From NCBI GenBank assembly GCA_019722365.1, contig JADFUC010002251.1:1-64000 (forward strand): a stretch of 64,000 bases of DNA, read 5' to 3'. The notes under the pieces are model-generated. The model was not told the origin of the DNA and ran no database searches. It was given only the letters and a program-made list of their open reading frames with translations. Source of the DNA: Lithospermum erythrorhizon (Eukaryota > Streptophyta > Magnoliopsida > Boraginales > Boraginaceae). The position numbers were made by a program, and so were the translations under genes. Shown here one piece after another: positions 26,008 to 40,186 of the stretch; positions within the stretch are counted from its first letter, which is position 1; every line of letters begins with the position of its first letter.

Positions 26008-27359
26008 TCAGCTGCAGAAGATTTTCTTGATCCGAAAAGTGAGCATATTTATGTTGTACCAGTTTAAATTTTGGTTGGCTCTTTTCAATCAAAAGGATAA
26101 TAAAGGTCCAGAAGAAGCAATCTTGGAAACAAATATTCTTGAAGAGTTTCCCTATCAATCACTTGCCAGGGTTAAAAACTGGGGAAAACCTCTCTCGATT
26201 TTTTTTGCGATAGATAACGGCAAATTTTTTATCACTGCAAATAATGAGAACTTTGGTTTGGTCAATTATCATTGATGTTCACTGTTGTTGGGTCTTGATT
26301 GACCTTTAGATGTTAAATTTTGCATAATCAGATTGGTATGTTCTCTTTGAATTTCTATCATTGTTCAATTTCTCACTCTTATTATCCACTGTTTTTGGGA
26401 AAAGATTTTAATCTCCAAATAAGTGAAAGAAGCCCTGGTTCTTCATTGAAGTACGATCGTTTACTATCCTATATGGTGCAGCCAATATTTAGAGCATGTA
26501 TTCTTTGTTTCTAAATTAATTGTTCAGCCAATAATATTCATACCATTAACATGCATTTTCCTTTCAGAAATCTAGCTTATAAGATCTTCAAGGTTAAACT
26601 TGACCTCGAGAAAATATTCATAGTAGTTTGTGATTCCGGTTCGTCAAATTTAATAATTTACCTATCATGGGTTCTAGGACAGGCGTTGAATAAACTCCTC
26701 TTTAAAAAATTTGGATAATCTATCATACTTTGTGTGACGCTTAATATTAACTTGCTTGCTTACCTTGATAACATGTCAAGTGCCGTGTTAATATTTATTA
26801 GTTAATTTTAAAGAAACATGATATTTGTCATAATCTTCGTAAGTGTAACATAATGCGACCTACAAAGAGTAACTAAGTGTCCAATCTCAATTTTGTTTCA
26901 AAAAAGTTTATGTGCTTCCATTTTTTAATTTGATTCAAAAAATTCAATTCGATGTAGTTCGGACTGAACTTGCACCTCATTTCTAGGTTTGGCACCTATA
27001 AACAACCATGACTAAAAGGGTGATGTTCTTGTCCCCATTCTATGAGAGTAGCATCACACTAGCATTGTGCATGGTATGATTTTTCCTACCTAAACATTAT
27101 TTGTTTACTACCCTACTCTCTCTTCTAACCAATTCTGCCTCATGCAAATGTTGCCTGCATTAATTTGGAAGTTCACTAACCTAAATAATGTCTCATGTAG
27201 TCAAATTAATACTTCCGCTTCAACATATTGACCCTTTCACAAGATCCAAATTTATAGCAACAATGACCCCTCCAAAATTATACCTTATTTGCTGCTAAAA
27301 ACATAATCACACAATGATAATCTCAAGAACAAATATACATAAACCTTTAAGTTTCAGAA
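26008..27359. other. Intergenic: fumarase 3' region and upstream of orphan gene
   Basis: The first 250-300 bases probably contain the fumarase 3' UTR; open frames there (25991-26275) are not coding. The rest is AT-rich with no recognised gene. No clear TATA box was found immediately upstream of the next start codon at 27360. Confidence 0.45.
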
Positions 27360-29012
27360 ATGGACATGGTGAAGCATGAAAAGGCAAGTAACAAGAAGAA
27401 GAAAATGCTAGTAAATATGGGAAAAGGGGGAGGTGGGGTTGGGGCTGTTGTTTTTCTGGGTGGAATATTGGTTACTGGTATTGTTGCATCAGTTCTTGCA
27501 GTCAAGAAAAGGATGCAGAAATCCACATGTGACATGCTTAACAATCACAAAACTTCAGCATCACTTCACAGTTTTGAGGGTGAAGATAAAGGCCTGCAGT
27601 TTCTTGTTCCAAATTGTTGTCCAGGAGAAAATCAGAAACTGAGGTTTATTTTTTATAATATCTGTAGTTAATATTATATTAAATAATTATATGTTGGCTG
27701 TTAAAATCTTTGACAAATGAAATTTTCAGAAATTGGAAGACAGGTAGAGTTCTGAGAAAGAATAATAGTGTCACCTGTTTGACTTCAACTGAAAAGATAT
27801 GCAAGGTAATTTTCTTAACAATGACTTTTTAAGCTTCATGTTATCAATAATTGTCCTGTATTCTTACTAATATTTGATTCAACGAATCCGGATCAGGATG
27901 GAGCTGAAATGGAATTCGACTCGAGCAAACAATATCCAACTATTTCTGTCGATCAATTAGTTGAAGATCGCCATGATATGCTACTGGATAGTGAAGGAAA
28001 TGATCATGGTAATGTGAGGGATTTGGAAGATAGAAAATTGCAGATGGATGAAGGAGAAAAGCCATCAAGTAGTTTGGCTAAAGAAGACAACTATGAGATT
28101 TCTACTGCACAAACCAGTTTTTTGGACCGAAAACAATCAAATCTGGGAAGGTTAGTTTCTGACGAAAATCGTGTTCATGTGATGGAAAGGGAAAACAATA
28201 TTGGTACAGCTACTCAGGTAGATGACAGAGAAAACAGAACTCTGCTATTGGATGGCGATGATATTGAGGAATGTGATGATGATGGAGTTATAAAATATGA
28301 TCTTGAAGTTCCCAACTCAGGGGCAGTTCTTCATGGTTGTGCTCATTCTGAACATGGAAACAGAATCCAGGATGTCTTCTCACAAAGCAAGGAGTTCATG
28401 GATTCCATTGAAATAGAAGATGTGTCAAAGGAATCACCTGATGAAGAATACATACTTGAAGATGAAGAGAATTTGAGAACGCTATTAATGGCGAGTCAAC
28501 AGTATGATGATAGTGAAATAAGTTGTCAAATGGACATTAATGGAACATCTGATACCAGTTCTGCAGAGGCTAATATAGCCGCGAATGATCTGATAGAAAA
28601 GTCAAGCGAAGAAAACTATACTTATGGACATGGTGAAATTATTGATGATTATGATGATGATGGAAATCCTCTTAGTACTGAAGAAGTTGAAGATAGTTCT
28701 GAGGGAACAATGGACTCTTCTGCTGAATCCAATTCAGAGGCTATTTGGCCTTCAGAGACGATTCAAGAAACAATACCAGACAAATGCAATGTAGAAAAGA
28801 TGGATATTGGAAGATTGACGTCCAAGGAACAAATGAAACACGACGAAGAAGGCAACTTCAACCTGACAATCAAGACTCGGAATGACAGCAGGACGAGGTT
28901 CGTCGACTGGTATGGTCTGCATTTGAAGTCGGTGAAATGGAGAATCCTATTAGGGACACTCGTAGCATTGTGGCTGCATCTGTGTTTCCAATACAATAAG
29001 CTAGCTGTCTAA
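27360..29012 (+). CDS. Uncharacterised plant protein with two terminal membrane segments
   Basis: Three exons join in frame (27360-27643, 27730-27805, 27897-29012) with GT..AG borders to give 491 residues. I do not recognise the family. The N-terminus is basic (KKKK at 12-15), followed by a Gly-rich start and a hydrophobic helix at about 27-48. The middle of some 400 residues is strongly acidic and hydrophilic, with clusters such as DDYDDDGN and IEECDDDG, and looks largely disordered. A second hydrophobic stretch, LLGTLVALWLHLCF, ends the protein close to the stop. The layout suggests both ends sit in a membrane with an acidic loop between them; this is inference. It converges on RSH1 across about 690 bp. 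The frame is fully open, so it is probably a real gene. Confidence 0.75.
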
Positions 29013-29699
29013 AGCTTGGTCTAGTCATGATCTTCTTTACAGTGGTCTCCAAGTTGTTCAGAGCAATAGTAAAAACAACCCCCTTTTATACCTAGAAGTA
29101 GTTCACCTAATCAAGTTATTACTCAGTTTCTTCTTTCTTCTGCACAATACTATATTTTTGTGGAACTGAACCCTTACAATCCAAAACCACCCTCCATTTT
29201 GAACTTCAGATTCAGAGGGGGTTCAAACTGTTATGTTGTGTGAACTACAAACCAGCTTTGCAACCAACCCCTCGCCATGATAACCTTATGACGATATGGT
29301 GGTTGGAGCTACAATTACCATGATGAGATGAAAACAGTTACCACTGCCAAATATTAAGGTGTAAAGAAGTTAATGCAATATGCAAGAGTTCAATAACACA
29401 TGAACATCAGAAACTAACCCAACTTTTGCATTCCATGTATATATTTGAACGATGAGTATATTCTCATTATTCTAACAGTCAAAAGCTTTGTAACTGTCTG
29501 CTTCTTGCAAACGCCTTTACAAGTATAACTCTAACATAAACTACTTTCTCTATATACAATCCCCTCAATCCAGACTTCTGAATTCTGGCTTCTGGTACTA
29601 TATTCCCTGCGGTTGAGGAGCAAAAATAAATGGAAAGGCTTCAGTCCTTGAGAACAAAACTTTTGCCTAAGCTTGAAAGCTCGGCATCACCAAACTACA
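29013..29699. other. Convergent intergenic interval
   Basis: This interval separates two genes that point at each other and should hold both 3' UTRs. It contains no coding sequence that I can support. Typical AT-rich 3' sequence is present on both sides. Confidence 0.5.
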
Positions 29700-32600
29700 C
29701 TAGCATTCCAGAATATTTGGACTTTCCGCAGAGTTCATCCAGCTGCAACCAGCTGACCATCCCAGCACACCAAGAATTAGATCCGTCCTTGAACACGCAT
29801 TAGCCTGAAGAATATCCGAGGGATGAGACTAAGGGATACTAGAATAAGTTGAAAGCAGGTGTATAAAGATGATTATTTATTTTAGGTACCAAATTATCCA
29901 GACTTGCTTCAACTTGAAATAAGATTACTCCCATTCCTTTTTCCCTATCAATTTCAGCCTGCACAATAAATTTATGGGTGTTACGACAATTGAAATATTG
30001 CAAGCCAAACTTAAAAGGAACATTTTATATCATTCACTCTTCAACTTAAGTATCTTACCGCACAAGCAGATATTGATACACCTTCAGCAGCGAGTGCAGA
30101 AGTAATATCAGCCATCATGCCTAATAATACCAAGTCGTTAGAAAGCTGTATAAGATCAATCGGGCTCATGTATTATATTATAATCAACAAACAGGTGTCT
30201 GAAATGCCTGAAAATCATACTCGGGCTCATTATAATATATACCAATAAACACAGTCTTTGACTTCTCACAAGTTTATAAAATTCAAAATCCTGCTAATTT
30301 GATACAGAGAAATTATTAAAACCATGAGGAAGTATTTGGTATATGATTTAGAAATCCAATTTAAGAGACTCGGGGTGTTTGGATGAACTTTATCTTGTTT
30401 GCATTTGAAGAAAGCAAACCCATTAGTTTTGGATTGGCAAAGAAGGCTTGAACACCTTCTCTTGTAAGGTTATCCTGCTAAGTTGGTGACTTGTTGCAAA
30501 TAAAATTTTAGAATATTTGACAACTTGAACACCTTCTCTTGTATACTTGCTAATTAAATAAATTAGAATGGAGAGACTTGGTACACAAGACGCAAATTAC
30601 TTACCTCTTCTGTCTATACAGACTACACACAACCACTGAATTGGCTGTCCTTCCAGGTTGTGCCAAGATGCGACCTTACTAGCTTGCCAACTCTCTAAGC
30701 CGGGTAAGACTTCCCTGTAGATAGGAATGTTAGCGTATATCATCTTGGCAACACCATTTCCTTGGGATAACGTCTCTCCTTCGCCCTTCAGACTCATACT
30801 CTGTGTATGCTTGTTATGCTTTCCATTCACCTTTTTCACCTGAAACCCACCTTTATTTAATGGGAATATATCTTCACCTAATATTTTTGAGGAAGTCAAA
30901 TTGACCACATTCTTGATGATCTTTTCCCATGTATGTTTATTCCCCTTGGAATAATCTGACACTTCTTCCGATTCATCATCCTCTTCAGATTTAGCAGCGA
31001 ACTCCTTAACTGAATCAGCTGTTATTTCTGTTGCAGACAATGTTGCTTGCTCCCTGAGAAACTGAGACAACACCAATGTCCAAACTTTTTAAGCAGATAA
31101 GAGAGGATAAGTGGAAGTTACTTAGGTTCTGATATTCCAGGACACTTACTTTCATTATCTTATGCCGGGCACTACGTGTTTTTGCATGTTGTAGCCACTG
31201 TTTATGCCTCTGGAAAGCAGATTGACTAGAGAGGCCCTATAAGAAAGGAGAGAAGTTGTCAAAAGTTAAAGAAAGCTATACATAGGGAAGTCACGGGTAA
31301 CTAAAGCTGACCACCAATTTGGATGCATATGTACATACTAGTAGTACATTTCCTCAGTAGTCGGTCTATAAAATTGGAGCATGCAACAATTATACAAATA
31401 TACGAAGACCTCAATCAGTGACAGCAAAGAGGACATCTTAAGGTAAACTTCTCACAGAGTTAGGTAAGTAGGTCATCAGATAACATAAATAATTTTTGCT
31501 ATAAGACCCAATTTTCAGAAAGTATTACTGTTTGCCTTTGTAAATTTTGGAATGAAAAAGAGCAATAACAGACCAGTAAATATTCATACTGTCACTTGAT
31601 CATTTGAAGAATAATAAACAGTTGAAAGAGCATATGAAAGTATGGGGTTCTAATTTCCCATCATGCATATGAAACATAAACCATGATACTTGACAACACG
31701 GTATCCTTATTCTCATAGGCATAAGGCTCTAGCTTATTAAAAAATATTCTCCAGACAATAGTCGTACACATATTGAACATTGTATGAGATAACTCAATTA
31801 AAACAACAATACAACTAGATTTGAAGACCCAGGTGAAATTACCTGATAGGTGACGACTTCTACAACCTCTGCATTTGCAAGTACATGCAAAGGAGAGACA
31901 AGATTTCCATTGACCTGTAAAGAATCTCCATATTACAAGATCCATATGTGAAGCACTAAACACCAAGTAAATAATGATAGTACCTTTGCTGCAACCATGT
32001 TGTTTCCGATCTCAGTATGAATCATATAAGCATAATCGACTACAGTTGCCCCCTTGGGTAAATTCTTGATCTACAGGAAAATTTAAGATACTTTATGATC
32101 AGAGGAGTAAATGTAGTTTGAGACAAAAAATTACACATATAGAATGTTCACTACCTCTCCCCTGGGAGTAAATACAAAGACACGACTTCCCAAAAGATCT
32201 CTAGTAACAGTATCTACGAATTCTCTGGAGCTCATATTCCCAACAAACTCCTCTTGCCATTCTCTAATTGCATTCAACCAGCCAATCTGAAGAAAATAAA
32301 GGACTTCAACCATGTAATCAGCATTGAAAGTGAGCAGCAAAAATACGAAGAAACTTGCATAATATGGAAAACATTTGGAGCTTTACCCTGAGGGCAAAGT
32401 TAGCATTATCAAGGCAGACAGTTCTCCCTCGTTGGTTCTTCCCACTGGGCATGGCATGCACAGCTAAGCCATTTACAAGAGATTTTCCACTATAATGTGC
32501 GGCAATCCCTCTTTCAGCAATTAAGTCCATCTCTTCCGTCCTTATCTACAGATTCACATGATACAATTAAATAGACAAGCAGACACATTCGTATAGGACA

Positions 32601-33701
32601 TAGTGAAAAGCAAATGGTGATAGAATTTCACCCATAGAAACCAGGCACTAGATTGGAAGGAAGAAAAGAAGAGGAGGGAAGTTGTGATCCACCCATTTAG
32701 CATGAGAAAAACACAATTTCCTAAGCAATATTTGTCCAGTTGCTTATAGCACTATAAACAAACATAGTGAGAAATATCCAAAACGGCATAACAAGTTACC
32801 AAAAATACTCGAACAATATATGACGCCCCTCCATTTCAATTTGAATTAGTCAAGTTTTTGTTTCAAAGAAATGAGCTCTTTAATTATTTCTATCACTTCT
32901 TTCGCAACATGTCCTTTCTTCAAATTCTATGGGAGAACTTAAGTAATAAGTAAGCCCTAAATTTTCCCACTTAGTTCCCAAGTTCTAATGCAAATAAGCA
33001 CTAGTATTGATATAATATTTAAGGTATTTTTAGAAAAAACTAAACCTAACAAACTTAAACTAGCTCATTCAATAAAAAATAGAGCATTTATTACGCAAAG
33101 TACTCCCTCCATGCATCGAAAATACTGCAGTTTTTAACTTTTAGGGGGCACATTGACATCACAAACAGGAAATCGAGTTAATTAAACTCAAATAGAGGGA
33201 ATACATATAAAATGGAAATCAACGGGTACTTCCTGAAAATAAATCATTGATATTCAATATGGGATGGCGGGCGAACATTTTATCTAAGAACCAACCTGCA
33301 CTTCCAGCCTAAACATGCTCTCATAAAGAAATGGAATCACTGTTGTATGAAGACTTTGATAACCATTAGGTTTTGGAGTGGCAATATAATCCTTCACCTG
33401 TTACAAGAGGTACGACAGTGCTTTTACATTAGAAGAAGGGAACAAAAATAATTCAAAAAAGGAAGAAAAACCATAGATACATACAGCTCGTGGAAGAGGA
33501 GTCCAGATTCCATGTATCAGTCCAAGAACATGGTAACAGATCTATACAATAACAAACAAATGAAGAATAGATCAAATCAGCCGGAGAAACAATTTATAAC
33601 AAATTATATTAAGAGCTTACCTGATGAGCATTGCACAAAGGCCCCACTCCAGCACAAGCCTTTGGTTTGATAATGATGCGAAGCTGGAAATCAGAAGAAA
33701 A

Positions 33702-33732
<31 letters not shown>

Positions 33733-36700
33733 GAAGTCACGGAAAGTTATACTTTCCTTATTTAGAATTAATCGGCCTCATTTTAATGCATCTCTTTCCT
33801 TATTTGAAGTTTTGTACTCTTTGTTTCCATATTACCATTCATTAAAACATCACATCTTATAGAGTTTAATTTTATCAAGACTCCTTATGTTGCATTAAAA
33901 ACCAGAAGGCTGAATACATTAAATTTTCAAATACAGTGGGAAATATTTGGCAGACATATTTAGTGTAAAATAATAAAGTCAAGCAGTGCCAACTTTCATA
34001 TTACTAAGCATAACAGTCTAACAAAATCATAACCCCAATAAGAGATATGGTCTATATAAACATCCTACCAAATGACCAGATTTAAAGAAGATAATGTAGC
34101 ACAATTTGTAGCCGAACCTGTGAAATTTGATTTAGGTCATCTATTGAACTTTTCGATTTATGAACCGCCTTAAAGATGCTGAAAACCAGTGAGCCAAGTG
34201 TAAGTGCAGTAGAAGTACATCACAAGAAGAGAAGATGTGCAAGAAAGAAGTGACTATCAATGGCAGAAAAGAAAACAGACATGTGTGATTAAGATCATCA
34301 ACCAGACAAGTTATAAGCATAATGATATGGATATATACCTGTATGGTTCTTTACATACAGCTCGAACTTCAGTTGTTACAGTCATTAGGTCTAAGAACTG
34401 ATCATCCTCGATTCTCTTCATCAACAATTTATTCGCCTATGCAAGGTAAAGGAAAAATTATTTGAAACTAATCACGTTCTTGAACCTCGAATACATACAT
34501 CAGTATGATAACTAGTCACATCAGTTGCAGGATACTGCTTGGGCTGATTGCCAAAACTTCAGTCATAGAGTAGCTTTTCAGAAGAGCAATTAGCCAAAAC
34601 ATGAACACAAAGCTGAATAGTACCTCGGAAAGCTCTTTCTCATGCTCACTGTAAAGTTCAGCAATCTTACTCTTGATCTTAGCATAATCTTGGGCATTGG
34701 TATACATGAATGACAGATTCTCAAGTTCAGACTGCATAAACAATAAGTTGTAGTTGAGCTGGACGTGTCATTACATTCAAACAGGAAAGAGAAAAAATAA
34801 TTATGGCGGTACATGACATGACAAGTCATAACAGGCTGCGGAAGTTGAGGTACAACTTGATTGTCACTCAGACCTCACTTACATGTAACGCAAACCTTGT
34901 ACTATAGACCGCTAAATAACAAAACTGGCATCATTGTGCACATCACAGTCAAGATGGAGAAACTAATAGCATGAAACAATCTCCACAAGGTAGCAACAAC
35001 AACCAAACTGCTAAGGCTGGTTAAAAACATCTGTACCTGAGTTTAGATTTACATGAAAGCAACCTAACTAGAGGAGGAAATAAAACTAGAAACTTATTTT
35101 AGATATTCAATGAATGAGATGAACTTAAGTGAATGTACAAAGACTTGAGTACCTTGATTTGGTACATTCCAAGAAGTTTTGCCAAGGGGGCAAAGACCTG
35201 GAGTGTCTCTTGTGCAATGCTGGACTGCACAAATATGGATGACACCACCATTTTAAAAATATTATTAATGATGAAGTCACTAAAGCTTTACTAAATAAAA
35301 TTCACATCACCTGCTTATGTGGAGGCATATGTGCAAGTGTACGCATGTTATGTAATCTGTCAGCCAACTTCACAATTATAACACGGACCTAAAACAACAC
35401 AAGTTAGATTCCTTAAACATTTAAAATGCCATTTTCCTCATCTCCTGTAGATGTACCTCTTCAGTCATGGCCAGAAACATCTGTCTAAGGTCGTCTGCTT
35501 TGACATCTTGAACTGAAAGACCTTTATCCTTGCTCTTCAGTTTTCCGAGTTTAGATACCTAAAAACCAAGGATGAGATTAGAAAAGTTAAAAGAAACAAT
35601 ATATGCTTGTGCACATAACTTTGGTATTTACAATTTTACAAATACCTTAGTCTCCCCTTCTACAATATGGCGTACAGAAGCACCAAACTCCTTCTCTATA
35701 CGATCGAAAGTAACAACTGTAGTATCCTCCACAGTATCATGCAATAAACCAGCAGCAATCGATTCCCAATCCAACTCCTTAAATGTTAGTTAAAAAACTT
35801 ATTGAATAACCATCGAGATAGGAAGATATGAGTGGAAATTAACATAAATATTTTGTTAATGGAAGTGATGGAAGAAAATTTACCAATTCTCCTAGAATTT
35901 GAGCAACTGCGACTGGATGGATAATAAACGGTTCTCCGCTCCGTCTTTTTTGGCCATCATGAGCCTCAAAAGCCAGCTTCAAAATAATGAGTTAACAAAA
36001 TGAGAATTGAATTTCATCATGCAATGGAACAATAGTTACTAATGGATGCTGAGTTGTTGATTAAGAATTGAAGTGTGAACTTCTCTTCCTTTCTCTTTTG
36101 CGTGTGGATGTTTGGGTGAGTGAGAGAGACGGAGAGTGCATTATTCAATGAGATTCGTAGGAAAGTTGAACTTAAATCATGATGGACTTACATTCAAAGC
36201 TTTGCGGACCAATTCTAGCTCCTCTGGTGGGAGGTATGAGATAGTTGGTTGAAGATCCTAAAAACAACGAGAAAACTGTCACTAAACTTACTTCAACTAA
36301 TATATGCTATTATGCTTATTTACACCTCTTTGTATAATGTCAAAGAATTACAAAAACAAAGGATGTCACCATACAAACAAATTTAGAACCATGCAGGACA
36401 TCGACAATTAAAGTGATATAACTTTTAAGGTAACTAGCATAGAGTATAATGAACAAACTTCTCCACATAAATGTCTTCATCATTGACTTAGAGAGGTATT
36501 GAGTGTTTCCATAATTCTCATCCTTCTGCAGATGGTAATAGAAAAGTAAATTCTTACAACAGCCTAATAAGGTAAAACAAAAAAGAAGTGCTGACTTCCT
36601 CAGTTAATGTTCAATTGCTTACAATTCAAGAATCATTGACCTAGAAACTACTTGGAATATTCAAAATCAAATAGGAAATTGGACCGTATTACCCAATCCT

Positions 36701-38387
36701 TCTATCACAAGAGGGCCAGATGCCCAACTAGTTATTAGATTCTTCATGAAATAGAATTAATACCTTGTACGAGTAAATTTGTTTTAATGACTTCCCTTGT
36801 ATTCATGCTGTAGGCTGAGTCTTACAAAGAAACATCACCACTTCATGATACACGGAGGAAAAATGAGTTTACTAGTTATTAAACTTCTGGTTTAATTAAA
36901 TCGCGTAACATATTCAATGTACAGGTGAACTAGCTTTATGGAAATTCAGTGTCTAAAAGTTAAAACATGACTCTCACAAAGAAACATTACCACTTCATAT
37001 CATATGACTTACTAAACAGAACAGGGAATTGCCCTTATTCCTTAAAAGATATCAAGATAAAAAAACATCTCAAATTACCTCCCAGAGGCTTTGCGACGAA
37101 ACCTCCTGATAAGATTCTGAAGAAAATGATGAAGAACAAAACAACTTCCATTTACTATATTCTGAACCAAGCTGTGACGACCTGTGGAGCAGCCAACGAG
37201 GCTCGGAATCTGATGTTCCTATTTCCAAAGCTTCACACATCTGACAGAAAATGAGTTGTTTCAATCATACGTGTCTACACAAATTAAACATGGTATTTGT
37301 CCACGCATATGAAGATGTTCAATTCCCACTTGTAAATCCATAAAAGCTAAAATTGTAACATGGATGTTGTGCATGTGCTTACCAACTCCAATAGATGAGT
37401 TAAACGAATTCCAGTATAATTTAACTATTCATTGTTGCAACAAATCTTAAAGCCTAGCCAACAAAAATAATGAAACTAAATGTGTTCCTTCAAAGGCTCG
37501 ACAATCGATGCTTCAACATTTATCAAAAAACATATTTATTCCTTAGAAGAAAGTTCTCCTCAGAAATTGACAGCATACAGCATAGTGGAAGGTTCCCCAT
37601 CAAACCTCAAGATTAACACTCCCAACAATCATGAAACCAACCAGAAGGAATGAACTAGACAGTCACAACCACATTACAGATATACATTTGCAAATTGAAT
37701 CACCTTCGCAAAATCAAGAATCTACTATCAAAGAAGTCCATAATTTATTGATTACTAAATATAGAAACTGGGAAACCCATACATTACATGTTCAATTCAA
37801 TACAGTAAACACATATGCAACAAATTTAGGGAAACGATTCCATCACAAAACCACCCAGCGCAAAACTTACATATCTAGACCGATTCCCCCAACTCGTCTG
37901 GCCAAGAGGAAACACTGAACACTGCGTGGAGTGTGCAGTACTAGCAAACAACCCGGTTAACGACCTCGGCGCCTTCCAAGCACACGACAACACGCTACAG
38001 TCATTCTTTCCACTCACATCCCCTTTCCACACCTTAAAAATGCTGACACATTCTATAGAACCTAAAAAATATCAGAATGATCAATATCAACACAAGTGCC
38101 TATAAACACATAACAAAATAACAACATATAAACTCTCACTTCAAAAGATTGAATTTTATAGTTGGTTTTTAATGTTTAACTCAAATATTTAGTATATGTT
38201 AGTAATTCTAAAAACCAACAACCAAAATTCAATCTTTAAAAAATTTAACATGATAAATTTGATTCATATACAAAAAATAGCAACTTTAATCACTAAAAAC
38301 AAAACTGGACAATCTTTTTGGGACATGGGCAGTAATAAAAACAACATTAAACTTACTGGACATTGAAGAAGAAGAAGAAGAAGTCAT
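29700..38387 (-). CDS. RSH1: RSH1, plastid RelA/SpoT homologue (ppGpp hydrolase type)
   Basis: Twenty-four exons on the minus strand join in frame to 881 residues, close to the plant RSH1 length. In transcript order they are 38357-38387, 37871-38061, 37079-37240, 36192-36257, 35884-35976, 35646-35777, 35457-35558, 35311-35388, 35153-35224, 34624-34731, 34339-34436, 34118-34178, 33621-33683, 33485-33541, 33296-33397, 32387-32545, 32155-32286, 31984-32070, 31843-31914, 31150-31236, 30605-31061, 30059-30120, 29890-29958 and 29700-29804. A Ser-rich start and basic N-terminus fit plastid import. The HD hydrolase domain (about 150-310) keeps RSGEPF, H170, HDTVEDT (194-200) and KLADRLHN. The synthetase-like domain (about 330-525) keeps YQSLHT and EVQIRT but lacks the usual DxxGIR loop. 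A TGS domain (about 555-622) and a C-terminal ACT domain (about 790-870) follow. RSH1 proteins are known as hydrolases lacking synthetase activity. Confidence 0.95.
33104..33212. repeat. Small Stowaway-like MITE remnant in RSH1 intron
   Basis: The intron between the exons ending at 33296 and starting at 32545 contains tactccctccatgcatcg at 33101-33118 and, about 90 bases later, aatagagggaatac. The two ends are imperfect inverted copies of the CTCCCTCCGTC terminus of plant Tc1/mariner MITEs, with TA at the borders. Confidence 0.5.
33697..33732. repeat. (AAAT)n microsatellite in RSH1 intron
   Basis: About eight to nine consecutive AAAT units lie in the intron between the exons at 33621-33683 and 34118-34178. 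They start a few bases beyond the exon's acceptor. Confidence 0.85.
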
Positions 38388-40186
38388 ATCTATCTGGAAG
38401 CATCTGTACAACAACAACAACACATTGGAGGCTCCACAAAAGTTAACCTACCATATATACACATATATTTGCTATTCTTCATAAAAACAACAAATAAAAC
38501 CAATATTATATAGCTATAAATATATATAAAAATATATATGTGACAAACAAATTGGGGCAGAAATAATTAAATATGTGATAAATAAATTGAAATGCAATTG
38601 AAGAAATAATAATATGGATAATCTAGGGGGGGGGTGAAGATGCACCTAAAGAGATATAGTAGTATTTAGCCAAGGCCACACAAAAAAAGAGTTATATTTT
38701 TTTAGATATCTATCCTATATATAATTTTGTAATTTAATTTGTAATTGTAGCCATTGGACTGCTATCAAAGCCGTTTCAAATTTGCTTTTTATATTTTACC
38801 CTTTAAGAATTAACCAATTTCAAAATTCAAATTTCACAATTATATATTTCACTGTGATTTTTCTTTATAAATACTCGAGCATCGTAATCCAAAGAATTAC
38901 TCACCTATACTACTATCAAATTTTTATATATGAGAGTTTACATCACATATAATGTATTCAATTATTTTTTTCAAGATAATTTTGACCTTATAAAATCACC
39001 TTTTTTTCTCCTCTTACATAATTTTAATTCATTATTTGGTGACTATAAAAAATATATTATAAAATTAATTTGATTAATTCCGCATGCGCGATCGCGCACA
39101 AATAACTAAGCCATAATTCTCTTGAGGCGGGTTTTAATAGAATATAATTTTTGTGTGTCTGAAATGACTCTTTTAGCCCTCCCCCCATTTGTAAATGTAA
39201 TGCCTGGCGAAGTTTCACGGCCGCAAAAATACCATTTTCATCGAATTTTAATACTGCTTAAAGGCCATTATAGGAGAAAAATTGGAAAATAGCACTACTT
39301 TGATCACTTTTTTAAGTTTTATCACCTAATTAATTTTCTTTTCGACTAAATAAAGACTTTTCCTATAAAAGCACTAAACCCGCCTCAAACTATTTTCTTC
39401 ATTTCCTCTTCTTCTCCTCCTTCCTCAACCTATTTTTTCAAAAACCAACCCTTCTCCTATTTTCGGCATCTCCATCCTCTCCCCGCACTCTGCGATTCCT
39501 CCCCAACTTCTCATTTTCGAATTTTTTCCAAAAAAATTGGATCTAAGCTATATATATATGTTATTTATATGGGTAAAACAAAAAAATAAACGATTCTTTA
39601 TGGTTTTCTTCTAATTTATGGTTTGTGTAAAAAAATATTTCATGTGTTTGTTAAAGTTTCATTTTTTGGATTTTTTGTTAATATAATTCATAGTTCTTCA
39701 ATTATCTATACTCTTCAAGTTTTTATTGAGTTGCTCTATGGTTATATTAAAATTTTGTGAATTTTTCTATAAAAAAGAATATTTATTATGATAATTAATG
39801 AATAATTAATTTACAAAATAATAAAATAATAATTACTCCGTAATTAATTAATAATTGTTATCGGTGCACAGCCCAAATTACATGAATTGCTTGGGTGTCA
39901 TTGAACTTTGTATACTGGACATGTGATCTCATTATGAAATATATAATAAAAAAGTGAAAAAAGAAAAAAATTGATAAACACACAAAGAATCAATAACAAT
40001 CAGATATTTATGCATAAATACTAAATCTAAAATATCAATAGACATCACAATATGCATATTGGATTAGAATATGGGTATTGGCTTTCATCACTTACGTACA
40101 AAATCACCTGCCAAATCACGACTATTAGTTCCATCACTTATGTACAAATCACAATGCATTTGGCTCATTATCATGCATAAAATCAC
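38388..40186. other. RSH1 upstream region and AT-rich intergenic DNA
   Basis: The first few hundred bases upstream of the RSH1 start should hold its 5' leader and promoter. Ten to thirty bases upstream is a short CAA-type repeat (acaacaacaacaaca, on the plus strand). A G8 run sits at about 38627-38635. A perfect 14-base palindrome lies at 39085-39098. At 39380-39540 there is a pyrimidine-rich tract, with TATATATA shortly after. No coding sequence is recognised. Confidence 0.45.
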
